64,000 bases of DNA from Ralstonia soli (GCF_023955655.1 NZ_JAMXHT010000008.1:186001-250000), one strand, 5' to 3'. Positions 28,141-38,264 are shown, counted from the first letter of the stretch. Numbers and translations: made by a program. Notes: generated from the letters alone by a model not told the origin.

Positions 28141-30371
28141 GCCTTATCTCCGGTAGCGTGCCAGCGGCGCAGCATCAGCGCGTTGGTGACAACGCTCACG
28201 CTGGAGAACGCCATCGCGGCGCCGGCGAAGGTGGGGCTGAGCAAGCCGAAGGCCGCCAGCGGAATGCCCACCACGTTGTAAATGAACGCCCAGAACAGGT
28301 TCTGCCGGATCTTGGCGACGGTGCGGCGCGAGAGGTCGAGCGCGTCGCTCACCAGACGCGGCTCGCCACGCATGAGCGTGATGCCCGCGGCCTGCATCGC
28401 GACATCGGTGCCGGTGGCCATGGCGATGCCGACATCGGCCGCTGCCAACGCAGGCGCATCGTTGATGCCGTCGCCCACCATCGCGACCACATGACCACTC
28501 TGCTGCCAGGCCGTCACGCGTGCGGCCTTGTCTTGCGGCAGCACCTGCGCAGCCACTTCGTCAATGCCGAGCGCATCGGCCACGCTGCGTGCGGCTCCGG
28601 CGTTGTCGCCCGTCACGAGTGCAGTGCGCACGCCCCGGGCCTGCAGCGCAGCGACGGCGTCCCTGGCGCCCGGCTTGAGCGCATCCCCGAAGGCAATCAG
28701 GCCGCGCAACTGCACACCGCCTTCACTGCGCTGCGCGAGCCACGAGACCGTGTTGCCCTGCGCTTCCAACGCGTCGGCACGCAGCTGCAAAGCGCTGCGA
28801 TCGACGCCCAGTTCGTCCATCCAGCGCGCGTTGCCGAGCTGCAGCGATGCGCCATTCACAATGCCGCGCGTGCCGCGTCCGGCCAGCACTTCCGGCGATT
28901 GCGCAGGGGTGATCGCGTAACCCTGCGCAATCGCGTACTCACGCGTGGCTTGCGCCAGCGGGTGCGTGTTCTCGGCTTGCAGCGCGACGAGTTGATGGAG
29001 CACCGCGCTGGCATCGATGCCCGGCGCTGCCTCCACCGCCGTGACGCGCGGTTGGCCAACGGTGAGCGTGCCGGTCTTGTCGAAGACGACGAAGTCCACC
29101 TGCTGCGCACGCTCCAGTGCGCGCGCATCGGCAATCAGAATGCCGCGCCGCGCGCCCGCACCGGTGCCCGCCATGATGGCCGACGGCGTGGCCAACCCCA
29201 GCGCGCAGGGGCAGGCGATCACCAGCACCGCCACCGCGTTGACGATGGCTGCCTCCCATCCGGCCCCGGCGATAGCCCAACCGCCCAGCGTCAGCAACGC
29301 CGCTACCAGCACGGCCGGCACGAAGATCGCACTGACGCGATCGACGAGTTGCTGGATCGGTGGCTTGGCGGCCTGTGCGTCTTCCACCAGGCGGATGATG
29401 CGCGAGAGCATCGTGTCTGCGCCGATGGCCGTGGTGCGCACCAGCAGCACGCCGTCGGTGGCGATGGCGCCGGCGGTCACGCGATCGCCTTCGTGCTTGG
29501 GCACAGGCAGGCTTTCGCCCGTCAACATCGATTCATCGACATGGCTGGCACCTTCCAGCACCACGGCGTCCACGGGGATGCGCTCACCCGCGCGCACCGA
29601 CACCACATCGCCCACCCGCACCTTGGCGACAGGCGTGTCGCGCAGCGTGCCGTCCGCACCGCGCACGCGCGCGGTATCGGGGCGCAACGCCTGCAGCGCG
29701 CGGATGGCCTGCGCCGTCTGCCGCTTGGCGCGCACTTCCAGCCACTTGCCCAGGCGCACCAGCGTAATGACCACGGCGGCGCTCTCGAAGTAGAGATGCG
29801 GCTCATGGTGCATCCCGTCTGCACCCGCGCGCCACCACAGCCACAGCGACAAACCATACGCGGCCGACGTGCCCAGCGCGACCAGCAAGTCCATATTGCC
29901 GGCACCCGCACGCACCGCCTTCCATCCTGCCTTGTAGAAACGCGCGCCGACTACGAACTGCACCGGCGTTGCCAGCAGCCACTGCACCCAGGCGGGCAGC
30001 ATCCAGCCGCTGCCGAACCAGCCGGCGATCATCGGCAACACCAGCGGCACCGACAGCGCGGCGGCAATCCACACCGGGCCGGCGCCCTCCCAGAAATCGG
30101 GTTCGGCAGCACCAGGCGTGGCAGTTTCGTCGGACGCAATGTGCGCCTCGTAGCCGGCGCCCGACACAGCGGCGACCAGCGCATCCGCCGCAGCCGCACC
30201 CTGTACACGGGCACGTTCGGTGGCAAGGTTCACGCTTGCATCCGTCACGCCAGGCACGGCGCGCAGGGCACGTTCGACCCGGCCCGCGCAGGCGGCGCAG
30301 GTCATCCCACTGATATCGAGGTCGGTTGAGGCAACCTCAGTCATGTCGACGACGGGGCTGGCGGCAGTCAT
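28137..30371 (-). CDS. copA: Copper-exporting P1B-type ATPase
   Basis: 744-residue inner-membrane pump expelling Cu(I). One N-terminal metal-binding domain (GMTCAAC, C25 and C28), eight membrane helices, TGES in the actuator, the transmembrane CPC at 387-389, phosphorylation site D431 in DKTGTLT, and [11 protein letters not shown] His-rich membrane region ([10 protein letters not shown]) sits before the third helix pair. It overlaps cueR at its end. Full length. Confidence 0.96.
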   Translation of the reverse strand: MTAASPVVDMTEVASTDLDISGMTCAACAGRVERALRAVPGVTDASVNLATERARVQGAAAADALVAAVSGAGYEAHIASDETATPGAAEPDFWEGAGPVWIAAALSVPLVLPMIAGWFGSGWMLPAWVQWLLATPVQFVVGARFYKAGWKAVRAGAGNMDLLVALGTSAAYGLSLWLWWRAGADGMHHEPHLYFESAAVVITLVRLGKWLEVRAKRQTAQAIRALQALRPDTARVRGADGTLRDTPVAKVRVGDVVSVRAGERIPVDAVVLEGASHVDESMLTGESLPVPKHEGDRVTAGAIATDGVLLVRTTAIGADTMLSRIIRLVEDAQAAKPPIQQLVDRVSAIFVPAVLVAALLTLGGWAIAGAGWEAAIVNAVAVLVIACPCALGLATPSAIMAGTGAGARRGILIADARALERAQQVDFVVFDKTGTLTVGQPRVTAVEAAPGIDASAVLHQLVALQAENTHPLAQATREYAIAQGYAITPAQSPEVLAGRGTRGIVNGASLQLGNARWMDELGVDRSALQLRADALEAQGNTVSWLAQRSEGGVQLRGLIAFGDALKPGARDAVAALQARGVRTALVTGDNAGAARSVADALGIDEVAAQVLPQDKAARVTAWQQSGHVVAMVGDGINDAPALAAADVGIAMATGTDVAMQAAGITLMRGEPRLVSDALDLSRRTVAKIRQNLFWAFIYNVVGIPLAAFGLLSPTFAGAAMAFSSVSVVTNALMLRRWHATGDKA

Positions 30372-30401
30372 GAAAGCGTCCGATCTGAGGAAGATGGCAT
30401 C

Positions 30402-30432
30402 ACCCTAGACCTTCCCATCTTGGCAAGGTCAA
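30402..30432 (-). promoter_or_regulatory. CueR-type promoter of copA
   Basis: Minus strand: -35 TTGACC (30432-30427), a 19-bp spacer holding a near-perfect dyad GACCTT...AAGGTC (30408-30430), and -10 TAGGGT (30407-30402). The over-long 19-bp spacer is the hallmark of MerR-family promoters that need DNA twisting by the activator. Confidence 0.82.
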
Positions 30433-30447
30433 GCGCCCATTTTACGC

Positions 30448-30478
30448 TTGCGCTTCCCACGATGGGAGGGTTCATACT
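30448..30478 (+). promoter_or_regulatory. CueR-type promoter of copZ
   Basis: Plus strand: -35 TTGCGC (30448-30453), 19-bp spacer with the dyad TTCCCAC...GGGAGGG, and -10 CATACT (30473-30478). It lies 40 bp before copZ, back to back with the copA promoter, so one regulator can serve both. Confidence 0.72.
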
Positions 30479-30517
30479 GGCAACACGTATCCCCCCCCTT
30501 CTTTTCTGGAGCCAACC

Positions 30518-30718
30518 ATGACGACGTTTTCCGTTGAAGGCATGAGCTGCGGCCATTGTGTTTCGGCCGTCACCCGCGCGGTGCAGCAAGTCGATGCCGG
30601 CGCCCAAGTGCAGGTCGATCTTGATAAACAGACCGTGGCCGTCACCGGCGCCGCCAGCACCGATGCCGTGAAGGCCGCCATCGAGCAGGCCGGTTACCCG
30701 GTCAAATCCGTCGCTTGA
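30518..30718 (+). CDS. copZ: Copper chaperone CopZ
   Basis: 66-residue HMA-domain metallochaperone with the copper site GMSCGHC (C11, C14), probably passing Cu(I) to CopA or buffering it. Divergent from copA-cueR. GGAG is eight bases before the ATG. A terminator follows 17 bp after the stop. Confidence 0.94.
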   Translation: MTTFSVEGMSCGHCVSAVTRAVQQVDAGAQVQVDLDKQTVAVTGAASTDAVKAAIEQAGYPVKSVA

Positions 30719-30734
30719 CGGGTCATAGGTAACA

Positions 30735-30765
30735 AAAAAGGCGTGCCGCAGTGGCACGCCTTTTT
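30735..30765. terminator. Bidirectional terminator between copZ and ompW
   Basis: Arms AAAAAGGCGTGCC and GGCACGCCTTTTT around a 5-nt loop, giving T-runs in both directions. It separates the convergent copZ and ompW genes. Confidence 0.92.
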
Positions 30766-30782
30766 GTTTGCGCCGCAGCCGC

Positions 30783-31502
30783 TCAGAAGCGGTAGCCGAC
30801 GTTCAGGAAGGTCACGACCGGGTTGATCTTGATCTTCGCTTCGCTCACGACGTGGACGCCCGTGGCCGTCTTGGTGTCGATCGTCGCCGTCGTCTTGAGC
30901 GGCAGATACGACACCGACAGACCGACGAACCAGTCCTTGGTGACGGCGTAGGTCGCGCCCACGTTCAGCACCGGGTTGAGCGAGCTGTCGGCCGACACGC
31001 TGCTCGTGCTGCCCGGGCCGCCCAGCTTGGTCTGGAACGCGCTGCTGGTGATCTTCTCGTCGGAGAACCACGTGTAGTTCAGGCCCGCGCCCACATACGG
31101 ACGGAACTTGCTATCCGCATCCAGGAAGTACCACTTGGCCACGATCGCCGGGCTCCACTGCTTGACGGAGCCGATTTCACCATAGCTCGAGAGCGAGCCC
31201 GCACCTTCGACCTTGTGGCGCGGCGGGATGCCGCCCACCAGTTCCACGGCAACGTTGTCGGTGAAGAAATGCGTGAAGGCAAGGCCAACGGTATCGGCAT
31301 CCTTGACCTTGGCGCCAGTGCCCGACTGCGATTGGTTGACAGGCATGCCGCCGATGCTCTTGACCAACAGCGGGTCGCTCGAGCTGTTCGGCATCACGCG
31401 GAACCAGCCCAGGCTGACGATGTTGCTGCCGGCAGCTTGTGCGTGCGCGGCGGTGGCGAGGATCATCCCGGCGGCGGCCGCCAGTGCTTTCTTATAGGCC
31501 AT
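30783..31502 (-). CDS. ompW: OmpW-family outer membrane protein
   Basis: 239 residues: signal peptide about 1-21 (AAAAGMILATAAHAQAA), then an eight-stranded beta-barrel ending in the aromatic C-terminus VTFLNVGYRF required by the Bam complex. Internal strands such as AKWYFLDADSKFRPYVGAGLNYTWF match OmpW. Likely a channel for small hydrophobic molecules. GGAG upstream; the frame further up to 31544 is not used. Confidence 0.93.
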   Translation of the reverse strand: MAYKKALAAAAGMILATAAHAQAAGSNIVSLGWFRVMPNSSSDPLLVKSIGGMPVNQSQSGTGAKVKDADTVGLAFTHFFTDNVAVELVGGIPPRHKVEGAGSLSSYGEIGSVKQWSPAIVAKWYFLDADSKFRPYVGAGLNYTWFSDEKITSSAFQTKLGGPGSTSSVSADSSLNPVLNVGATYAVTKDWFVGLSVSYLPLKTTATIDTKTATGVHVVSEAKIKINPVVTFLNVGYRF

Positions 31503-31708
31503 CTCTGTATGTGCTCCAGTGTCTGACGCATCCGAGGCAAACACGGCGGGTGCGTTTGCCGGTGCGTTCTCAGTCTCCTCCCAGGGCGGAAGGGACGGCC
31601 ATTATCCTGTGTGATTGCCTTGGCTAGAACCGTTTTTCTAGAGGTTTCCTGTTATAAGCGCCGCGCAAGATTGTTTTGCGGCGGCCTTTCTCGGCACATG
31701 CGCCGTTT

Positions 31709-32710
31709 TTAAACAGGCTTGGACTTGGACAGCGCGAGCACGCACGCGGCCAGATCCCACAGGGCACTGCCGACACTCTTGAACACCACCGGCGACACCG
31801 GCGCGGACTTCGCACGCGTGTCCGGCGGCATGTCGATGCACTGTTGTAGCGGCCGCACACGCGACCACGGCACGCCGGCCTGCAGCAGGTCGCCGGCTTC
31901 CACTTCCAGGTCGACGAGCGTGTCGGCGTAGAGCTTATCAACAGCCGCAGCGTGCACGCACAGGCGCGGCGGCAGTTCGGCCATATCGGGCCGGAACGCG
32001 CCGACGGCCGCGATGAAGTGATGGGCGCCCCAGGCATAGCCGGAAGCGTGATCCGGCTCCGCCAAGTCGGGAAGCACCGGCTGCGCAGAGGGCGTCGCGG
32101 TAATCACCAGCGATGTCCGCGGCAGCGCCGTGCGGGCGGCGCTCGCCACGCCCGCCGCATCGGCGCCGGCCACTGGGGTAGCGTCCATGCCAAGTGCGCG
32201 GGCGTGGGCCGCCAGCCCTTCGGCACTGGCGGCGGTGCGCGCGATGATGGTCACGCGCCGCGTGCCCAGCCCGAAGCGGAAGGCTTCCAGGTGTGCCCTT
32301 GCCTGTGCACCGGCACCAATCAACAGCAGATCACCCGCCGGTTCCGGCGCCAGCAAACGAGCAGCCAACAGCGACACGGCCGCCGTGCGGTGCGCGGTGA
32401 CGGTGGGCCCATCGAGCATCAGCCGGCGCTCACCGGTGCGGGCGTCCATCACCACCACCTCGCCGTGAATGGCCGGCAAGCCCTGCGCGGGGTTGTGCGG
32501 ATGCACGGTGATCATCTTGGTGATGGCGATGTTGGCGTTGGACGCCGGCATCAGCAGCAAGCTGCCCGGGCCCGCTACGGGCATCACCAGCCGTGCCGGC
32601 GCCTGGGCCCGGCCGGCGCGCGCATCGCGCAACACCTGGGCGATGGCATCGGCCAAGGCGGCATACGGTAGGCGGGCAGCCGTGGCGGCGGCGTCGAGGG
32701 TCTGCAGCAT
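31709..32710 (-). CDS. Ornithine cyclodeaminase/mu-crystallin family protein (probable cyclic imine reductase)
   Basis: 333 residues. The C-terminal Rossmann region contains LLLIGAGAQARAHLEAF, the NAD(P) motif of the family, preceded by GPTVTAHRTAAVSLLAARLL. Members act as ornithine cyclodeaminases or as reductases of 1-pyrroline- or 1-piperideine-2-carboxylate in proline and lysine metabolism. The sequence style favours the reductase side, but this is inference. AGGAG precedes the ATG. No proline-degradation gene is adjacent. Confidence 0.88.
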   Translation of the reverse strand: MLQTLDAAATAARLPYAALADAIAQVLRDARAGRAQAPARLVMPVAGPGSLLLMPASNANIAITKMITVHPHNPAQGLPAIHGEVVVMDARTGERRLMLDGPTVTAHRTAAVSLLAARLLAPEPAGDLLLIGAGAQARAHLEAFRFGLGTRRVTIIARTAASAEGLAAHARALGMDATPVAGADAAGVASAARTALPRTSLVITATPSAQPVLPDLAEPDHASGYAWGAHHFIAAVGAFRPDMAELPPRLCVHAAAVDKLYADTLVDLEVEAGDLLQAGVPWSRVRPLQQCIDMPPDTRAKSAPVSPVVFKSVGSALWDLAACVLALSKSKPV

Positions 32711-32746
32711 CGGGGGCTCCTGCAGCGGAAGAAACGTCGGACAAAC

Positions 32747-33508
32747 TCAGGCTGCCCGGCGCGCCGGCGGTGTGCGGCGCGTCAGCAGCCCTGCGCTGAT
32801 GAGGAGTTGGGCGGCGGCGTAGCTCCACCAGATCGCCAGTTCATGATCGGTGAACGGAAAGACGAACACGCTAATGCCGATCATCGCGTCAGACGCGGCA
32901 AAGGCGAGCGCACCCCAGGCCGTCAGCGGCCCCGGCAGACGTGCCAGCAGCGCTGCGCACACCATCGACGACAGCACCAGCATGTAGACGATGACCGGCC
33001 CTTTCATCTCGCCCAGCCCCGGCCAGTACCAGACCAGCATGCCGATGGCCACGCCCATCATGGCGCCCACACCGATCATCCGGATCGGTGACGATGCGCC
33101 CCGCAGCCCCACCAGCACGCGCAGGTAGCACAGATGCGCCACCAGAAAGCAGCCCAGGCCAGCAATGAACGAGGGCTTCCAGCCGGGCAACGCCAGCCAC
33201 AGATCGCCCAGGGCGGAAAACAGCATGGCGCCGACCAGCCAGCGGCGCTCGCGCGGGACCTCATGCAGCGCCGCCGCGCGCGCCAACAGCAGCGCCATCA
33301 ACATCTTCCACAGTGGCTGGGCGATGATGCGACCAACCAGCGGCGTGCCGGGCGGCACCTCGACGGCCACCATGGTCAGCATGCCGCCGTACGTGACGCC
33401 CGCCACCGCAGCAGCCACCCACCACGCGCGAACCCGTGCCGGCATGCCGTAGCCGCCTGCCAGATGCACCAGCGCGTGCGCCGGATGCGTGGTGTGCCCT
33501 TCAACCAT
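32747..33508 (-). CDS. YhhN/TMEM86-family integral membrane protein
   Basis: 253 residues with about eight hydrophobic helices; LVGAMLFSALGDLWLALPG and AFAASDAMIGISVFVFPF carry the two conserved aspartates of the YhhN family, whose eukaryotic members hydrolyse lysoplasmalogens. Activity in bacteria is uncertain. Start at 33508 has GGGAG; the longer frame does not. It lies 36 bp upstream of the OCD-family gene, possibly one transcript. Confidence 0.86.
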   Translation of the reverse strand: MVEGHTTHPAHALVHLAGGYGMPARVRAWWVAAAVAGVTYGGMLTMVAVEVPPGTPLVGRIIAQPLWKMLMALLLARAAALHEVPRERRWLVGAMLFSALGDLWLALPGWKPSFIAGLGCFLVAHLCYLRVLVGLRGASSPIRMIGVGAMMGVAIGMLVWYWPGLGEMKGPVIVYMLVLSSMVCAALLARLPGPLTAWGALAFAASDAMIGISVFVFPFTDHELAIWWSYAAAQLLISAGLLTRRTPPARRAA

Positions 33509-33604
33509 TCGTTGTCTCCCGCCCAGCCGGGCGCGTTGTCGATCCAGCCTGTCCATCCGGCTTGCAGCGTGACACGCCGCGCACCCAGGCGCAAGGCACA
33601 GGCA

Positions 33605-34081
33605 TCACCCCCGAAGGTGGGATAGCGGCAGCGCCCCATCCCGCTTCAAGGCCGTCAGGACGATATTGGACCGCACATTGTCCACGCCCGGCACGCGCAT
33701 CAGCTTGCGCATGACGAATTCCGACAACGCCGGCAGATCCGGCACCACCACGCGCAGCATGTAATCGGCGTCGCCGGCCACGGAATAGCACTCCTGCACG
33801 GCATCGAGCAGCATGATCTCTTCGTGGAAGCGCTCGACGATCGCGTCACCGTGGTGCGCGAGCTTGACGCTGGCGAACACCGTCACGCCCAGCCCCAGCC
33901 CCGTCGGCGAGAGCACCACCCGGTAGCCCTCGATCACCCCTTCCGATTCCAGCCGCGCCAAGCGCCGTCCCACCTGGCTGGCCGACAGGTGAACCTGTTC
34001 CGAGAGCTGCTGATGCGTCGCACGGCCATCGCGCTGAAGCGCCGCCAACAGGGCCAGATCGAAGGTATCCAGCGAAATCAT
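33605..34081 (-). CDS. Lrp/AsnC-family regulator
   Basis: 158 residues: N-terminal HTH (THQQLSEQVHLSASQVGRRLARLE) and a C-terminal RAM ligand domain. GGAG lies six bases before the ATG at 34081. Divergent from phhA, so it probably senses phenylalanine or tyrosine and controls phhAB; the family and position are seen, the ligand is inferred. A TTTGCA-N7-TGCAAA dyad lies between the genes. Confidence 0.93.
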   Translation of the reverse strand: MISLDTFDLALLAALQRDGRATHQQLSEQVHLSASQVGRRLARLESEGVIEGYRVVLSPTGLGLGVTVFASVKLAHHGDAIVERFHEEIMLLDAVQECYSVAGDADYMLRVVVPDLPALSEFVMRKLMRVPGVDNVRSNIVLTALKRDGALPLSHLRG

Positions 34082-34109
34082 GCACATCTCCTGCGTTGGA
34101 GGTCGGTAT

Positions 34110-34128
34110 TTTGCATGATTTCTGCAAA
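34110..34128. promoter_or_regulatory. Candidate Lrp-type operator upstream of phhA
   Basis: TTTGCA (34110-34115) and TGCAAA (34123-34128) form a perfect dyad with a 7-bp AT-rich centre in the 137-bp gap between the divergent Lrp-type regulator and phhA. Confidence 0.5.
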
Positions 34129-34218
34129 CCGAATCCAATGGACATGGGTTTTGCGGCCAACCCGCGTGGTCTCGCCAATACACTGGCCGGACTCTGATTG
34201 ACGAGATCGACATTACAA

Positions 34219-35163
34219 ATGGACATCGCAACCCACGCCCCCGATGCGGCCCAAAACGCCGCCCCGGCCGGCTTCAACGGCACCCTGACCGACAAGCTGC
34301 GCGAACAATTTGCCGACGGCCTGGACGGCCAGACGCTGCGCCCCGACTTCACCATGGAGCAGCCGGTGCACCGCTACACCGCCGCCGACCATGCCACTTG
34401 GCGCACCCTGTATGACCGCCAGGAAGCGCTGCTGCCGGGCCGCGTGTGCGATGAATTCATGCAGGGTCTCTCGACGCTGGGCATGAGCCGCGAAGGCGTG
34501 CCCTCGTTCGACAAGCTCAATGAAACGCTGATGCGCGCCACCGGCTGGCAGATCGTTGCCGTGCCGGGCCTGGTGCCGGATGAAGTGTTCTTCGATCACC
34601 TCGCCAACCGCCGCTTCCCGGCCAGTTGGTGGATGCGCCGTCCCGACCAGCTCGACTACCTGCAGGAGCCGGACTGCTTTCACGACATCTTCGGCCACGT
34701 GCCGCTGTTGATTAATCCGATCTTTGCCGACTACATGGAAGCCTACGGCAAGGGTGGCCTGAAAGCGGCACGCCTGGGCGCGCTCGACATGCTCGCGCGC
34801 CTGTACTGGTACACGGTGGAGTTCGGCCTGATCCGCACGCCGGCTGGCCTGCGCATCTACGGTGCGGGCATCGTGTCAAGCAAGAGCGAATCGGTCTACG
34901 CGCTGGATTCTGCAAGCCCCAACCGCATCGGCTTTGACGTGCGCCGCATCATGCGCACGCGCTACCGCATCGACACGTTCCAGAAGACCTACTTCACGAT
35001 CGACAACTTCGAGCAGCTGTTCGACGCCACGCGCCCGGACTTCACGCCGCTGTATGAAGAACTCGTCGCGCTGCCGACCTTTGGTGCCGGCGATGTGGTG
35101 GAAGGGGATCTCGTGCTGAACGTTGGCAACCGCGAGGGCTGGGCGGACACGGCAGACATTTGA
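34219..35163 (+). CDS. phhA: Phenylalanine 4-monooxygenase
   Basis: 314-residue iron- and tetrahydropterin-dependent hydroxylase turning phenylalanine into tyrosine. The iron ligands are H155, H160 ([11 protein letters not shown]) and E201 (YTVEFGL). Monomeric bacterial type without a regulatory ACT domain. The ATG at 34219 is used; an in-frame TTG at 34198 is possible and neither has a strong ribosome binding site. It pairs with phhB 47 bp downstream, which recycles the pterin. Confidence 0.96.
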   Translation: MDIATHAPDAAQNAAPAGFNGTLTDKLREQFADGLDGQTLRPDFTMEQPVHRYTAADHATWRTLYDRQEALLPGRVCDEFMQGLSTLGMSREGVPSFDKLNETLMRATGWQIVAVPGLVPDEVFFDHLANRRFPASWWMRRPDQLDYLQEPDCFHDIFGHVPLLINPIFADYMEAYGKGGLKAARLGALDMLARLYWYTVEFGLIRTPAGLRIYGAGIVSSKSESVYALDSASPNRIGFDVRRIMRTRYRIDTFQKTYFTIDNFEQLFDATRPDFTPLYEELVALPTFGAGDVVEGDLVLNVGNREGWADTADI

Positions 35164-35210
35164 GCGCTGACTATACTGCGCGCATTCACACCCGAACTCC
35201 GCTGATCACC

Positions 35211-35516
35211 ATGATGCCGACCCTGAACGAAGACCAACGCAAGGCCATGTTTGCCGAGCTGCCCGGCTGGCAGTTGCAGAGCGACCGCGACGCCATCCAC
35301 AAGACCTTCACCTTTGCCGACTTCAACGCCGCGTTCGGCTTCATGACGCGCGTGGCGATGAAGGCCGAACAGATGAATCACCATCCGGAGTGGTTCAACG
35401 TGTGGAATCGCGTGGACGTCACGTTGTCCACGCATGATGCGAACGGGCTCACACACCGTGACGCCGATCTCGCGCGCTTCATGGAGCAAGCCGCCAAGGC
35501 AACCGGCGCGAAGTAA
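35211..35516 (+). CDS. phhB: Pterin-4a-carbinolamine dehydratase
   Basis: 101 residues. The active-site block [20 protein letters not shown] with its two adjacent His, and the downstream [10 protein letters not shown], are diagnostic. It dehydrates the 4a-hydroxypterin made by PhhA. Start at the ATG-ATG pair 35211/35214; the longer frame from the phhA stop is less likely. Confidence 0.95.
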   Translation: MMPTLNEDQRKAMFAELPGWQLQSDRDAIHKTFTFADFNAAFGFMTRVAMKAEQMNHHPEWFNVWNRVDVTLSTHDANGLTHRDADLARFMEQAAKATGAK

Positions 35517-35546
35517 CCCGCGCAGTCACCCTGCAAGCACTGGCGC

Positions 35547-35774
35547 TCAGCCCTGCGTGGCTGCGCGCCACGCCTCATACGCTGCCCGCGCCTTGTCGCC
35601 CAATTGCTCCGGGGCGATGCGGGTGGCGCCTTGTACAATCATCAGCGCATACGGCTTGGCCAGCGCCGACGCCTCGGCACACAGCCGCAGTTCCTCGCCC
35701 TCGGCGGGCGAACGGGCGCGCCAGAAATTGATGGCGGCCTCCAGGTCGGTGATGGTGAGCATGGCATCGGTCAT
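35547..35774 (-). CDS. DUF3717 family protein
   Basis: 75 residues. ITDLEAAINFWRARSPAEGE and the following all-helical region match DUF3717, a small family largely confined to Burkholderiales; function unknown. Convergent with phhB and divergent from the response regulator. Confidence 0.8.
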   Translation of the reverse strand: MTDAMLTITDLEAAINFWRARSPAEGEELRLCAEASALAKPYALMIVQGATRIAPEQLGDKARAAYEAWRAATQG

Positions 35775-35867
35775 CCGCGCATTGTAGCCCTGCCAAACTC
35801 GCCGATTCCTCTTTTCTGCTCCGCTTTCCGGGCCTCGTCTTGACGGCCCTCACGATGGATTGCATGC

Positions 35868-36578
35868 ATGCGCATCCTGCTGATTGAAGACGACCGCGCC
35901 ATCGCCAGCGGCATCCACGCCGGGCTCACGCAGGCGGGCCACCGCGTGCAAGTGGTGCATGACGGTGTGTTCGCTGCCGAGCAACTCGCCCGGCAAACAC
36001 ACGATCTGGTGATCCTCGATCTGGGCCTGCCCGGCATCGACGGCATGACGCTGCTGTCGCAGTTCCGCGCGCGCGATCGCGCCACGCCCGTGCTCATCCT
36101 CACCGCCCGCGATGGCCTGCTCGACAAGGTGAACGGCCTGAACGCCGGCGCGGACGACTACCTGCTCAAGCCCTTCGAGATGCTCGAACTCGTGGCCCGC
36201 GTGGGCGCGCTGCTGCGCCGGCGCGGGGACCCATCGGAGCCGGCGGTGCGGCCCGACGTGATGGTCGGCCGTCTGCGCATGAGCGGTGCGGAACGGCGCA
36301 TCTTCGTCGATGCTGTCCCGCTCGAACTATCGCCGCGCGAGTTTGCCGTGCTCGAACTGCTGATGCTGCGTCAGGGTCGCGTGGTCAGCAAGGGGCAATT
36401 GCAAGACCACCTGGCCAGCTTCGGCCACGCTATCGGCGAGGCCAGCCACGACGTGGTGGGCGACACGGCCATCGAAGTGTATGTGCATCGCGTGCGCCGC
36501 AAGATCGAGCATTCCGAGGCGGAAATCGTCACCGTGCGCGGCTTCGGTTATCTGTTGCAGGCACGCTCCGCCGCGTAG
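35868..36578 (+). CDS. OmpR-family response regulator (TctD/QseB type)
   Basis: 236 residues: receiver domain with phosphoacceptor D51 (ILDLGLPGIDG), LTARD and LLKPFE, then an OmpR winged helix ending YVHRVRRKI...VRGFGYLL. An insert in the DNA-binding domain (ASFGHAIGEASHDVVGD) lies before the recognition region. The sensor kinase starts nine bases after the stop. Confidence 0.95.
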   Translation: MRILLIEDDRAIASGIHAGLTQAGHRVQVVHDGVFAAEQLARQTHDLVILDLGLPGIDGMTLLSQFRARDRATPVLILTARDGLLDKVNGLNAGADDYLLKPFEMLELVARVGALLRRRGDPSEPAVRPDVMVGRLRMSGAERRIFVDAVPLELSPREFAVLELLMLRQGRVVSKGQLQDHLASFGHAIGEASHDVVGDTAIEVYVHRVRRKIEHSEAEIVTVRGFGYLLQARSAA

Positions 36579-36587
36579 CACTCGCCC

Positions 36588-38264
36588 ATGTTCAAGCGCC
36601 ACCGCCCCACCTCGTCGCCAAAGGCATCCGCTTCGGGCGCGGATGCAGGCAATGGCGCCATCAGCCTGCGCCTGCACCTGTTGCGCGCGCTGGCCACACC
36701 GCTGTTCGGGCTGGTCGTGGGCACCGGTGCGCTGTCGTACTGGCTCGCTGCTCACTACACCGCGCAGGTGTTCGACCGCGCGCTGGTGGGCGTGGCCAAC
36801 ACACTGGCAGAACAATTGCGCATCGCCGGTCCGCACGTGCCGGCTGCCAAGCTGCATGACATCGCCCTCACCGCGCAGACGCTGGTGCAGAACAGTGGCG
36901 AAGATCGCATCTACTGGCGCATCGCCGGCCCCACCGGCACGCTGATCGGGCGCGACATGCCGCTGGGCTACGGCTCGGGCCAGGTGCGCATTGGCGAAGC
37001 ACGCGTGTTCTATAGCTGGATCGACGGCAAACAGGTGCGCGCCGTGCACCTGCTGGTGCCGGGCCTGAGTGCCGAAGTGTCGACGCCGCGTTCGCCGCGC
37101 CAGCCCGCTCCGCCTGATCCTGAAGACGACGTCACGCGCCCAGCGCTTGCACCCACGCAGGCGCAGACGGCGCCCGCGTTTAACCCGTCCAATCCACCCG
37201 ATGCCATGCAGCGCGAGAACGGCATCGTCGTGGAAGTGGCCGAATTGCTGGACCACCGCGATACGGCGGCCAAGGAAGTGCTGCTGTCGGTATCAATTCC
37301 GCTGATCGTGCTGCTGGCCGTGGGCGGGTTGATCCTCTCGCTCGTGCTCAAGGAAGAATTGCAGCCACTGCAAACCTTGGCCGACACGCTCAACCAGCAG
37401 AGCGCCCGGTCGGTGACGCCCCTGCCTGCCGAATCCGCCGAACGCGTGCCCGCTGAACTGCAGCCGCTCATCAACGCGATGAACGCGCTGCTCGCACGCC
37501 TGCGCGACGCACTGGAAGCGCAGCGCACGTTCATCGCCGATGCGGCTCACCAGTTGCGCACCCCGCTCACCGCGTTGAAGCTGCATGCCGATCGCGCGGT
37601 CGATGCCAAGACGCTGGAAGACGCGCGGCCTGCCCTGCTGGAACTACAGTCGGGCGCCAACCGTGCGGTGCGCCTGTCCAACCAGCTGCTGACGCTGGCG
37701 CGCGCGGAGCCCGGCATGACGCTGGATCAGTTGGGGCCGCCGACGCACGTCGATCTGGTCGCGCTCGCGTTCGATACCGGCGCGGAATGGGTACCGCGTG
37801 CATTGGCGCGTGGGCTCGATCTCGGCTTTGAGGCGTGGCCGCAGGACGCCACTTCGCCAGGATCATTGCAGGCGCCGGTGCTGGCCAACGTGCTGCTTTT
37901 GCGCGAAGCCATCAACAACCTGCTCGACAACGCCATCAAGTATGTGCCGCGCGGCGGACGGGTGACCCTGCGTGCCGGCATGGAAGCCGATGCCGCTTCA
38001 CAGTGGTGGGGCGTGGTGAGTGTGGAAGACAACGGCCCGGGCATTCCGCCTGAACGCCGCGGTGAAGTGTTCCAGCGCTTCTTCCGTGGCGATGCCGATC
38101 ATCGCCCTGGGCAGCCGCAGGGCAGCGGACTGGGTCTGGCCATCGTGCATGACATCGTCCGCCTGCACGGTGGCACGGTCGCGATTGACGATGCGGTGGC
38201 CCGTGATGGCAGCCGCGTGATGCGCTTCGTGTTACGCCTGCCGCTGGCGGGCACCCCCGCCTGA
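36588..38264 (+). CDS. Sensor histidine kinase (TctE-like, 2CSK_N domain)
   Basis: 558 residues. TM1 about 36-56, a periplasmic 2CSK_N-type domain (YWLAAHYTAQVFDRALVGVA), TM2 about 236-254, HAMP-like linker, H321 in the H-box (ADAAHQLRTPLTALK), N-box NNLLDNAIKYVP and G-box GSGLGLAIVHDIV. A proline-rich insert at about 166-205 makes it longer than typical TctE. Relatives sense tricarboxylates, but no tct transporter is present here, so the signal is unknown. Confidence 0.94.
   Translation: MFKRHRPTSSPKASASGADAGNGAISLRLHLLRALATPLFGLVVGTGALSYWLAAHYTAQVFDRALVGVANTLAEQLRIAGPHVPAAKLHDIALTAQTLVQNSGEDRIYWRIAGPTGTLIGRDMPLGYGSGQVRIGEARVFYSWIDGKQVRAVHLLVPGLSAEVSTPRSPRQPAPPDPEDDVTRPALAPTQAQTAPAFNPSNPPDAMQRENGIVVEVAELLDHRDTAAKEVLLSVSIPLIVLLAVGGLILSLVLKEELQPLQTLADTLNQQSARSVTPLPAESAERVPAELQPLINAMNALLARLRDALEAQRTFIADAAHQLRTPLTALKLHADRAVDAKTLEDARPALLELQSGANRAVRLSNQLLTLARAEPGMTLDQLGPPTHVDLVALAFDTGAEWVPRALARGLDLGFEAWPQDATSPGSLQAPVLANVLLLREAINNLLDNAIKYVPRGGRVTLRAGMEADAASQWWGVVSVEDNGPGIPPERRGEVFQRFFRGDADHRPGQPQGSGLGLAIVHDIVRLHGGTVAIDDAVARDGSRVMRFVLRLPLAGTPA

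Noticed and set aside
28158-30329. Plus-strand frame of 723 codons opposite copA
   Set aside because: Shadow of copA, which has all P-type ATPase motifs.
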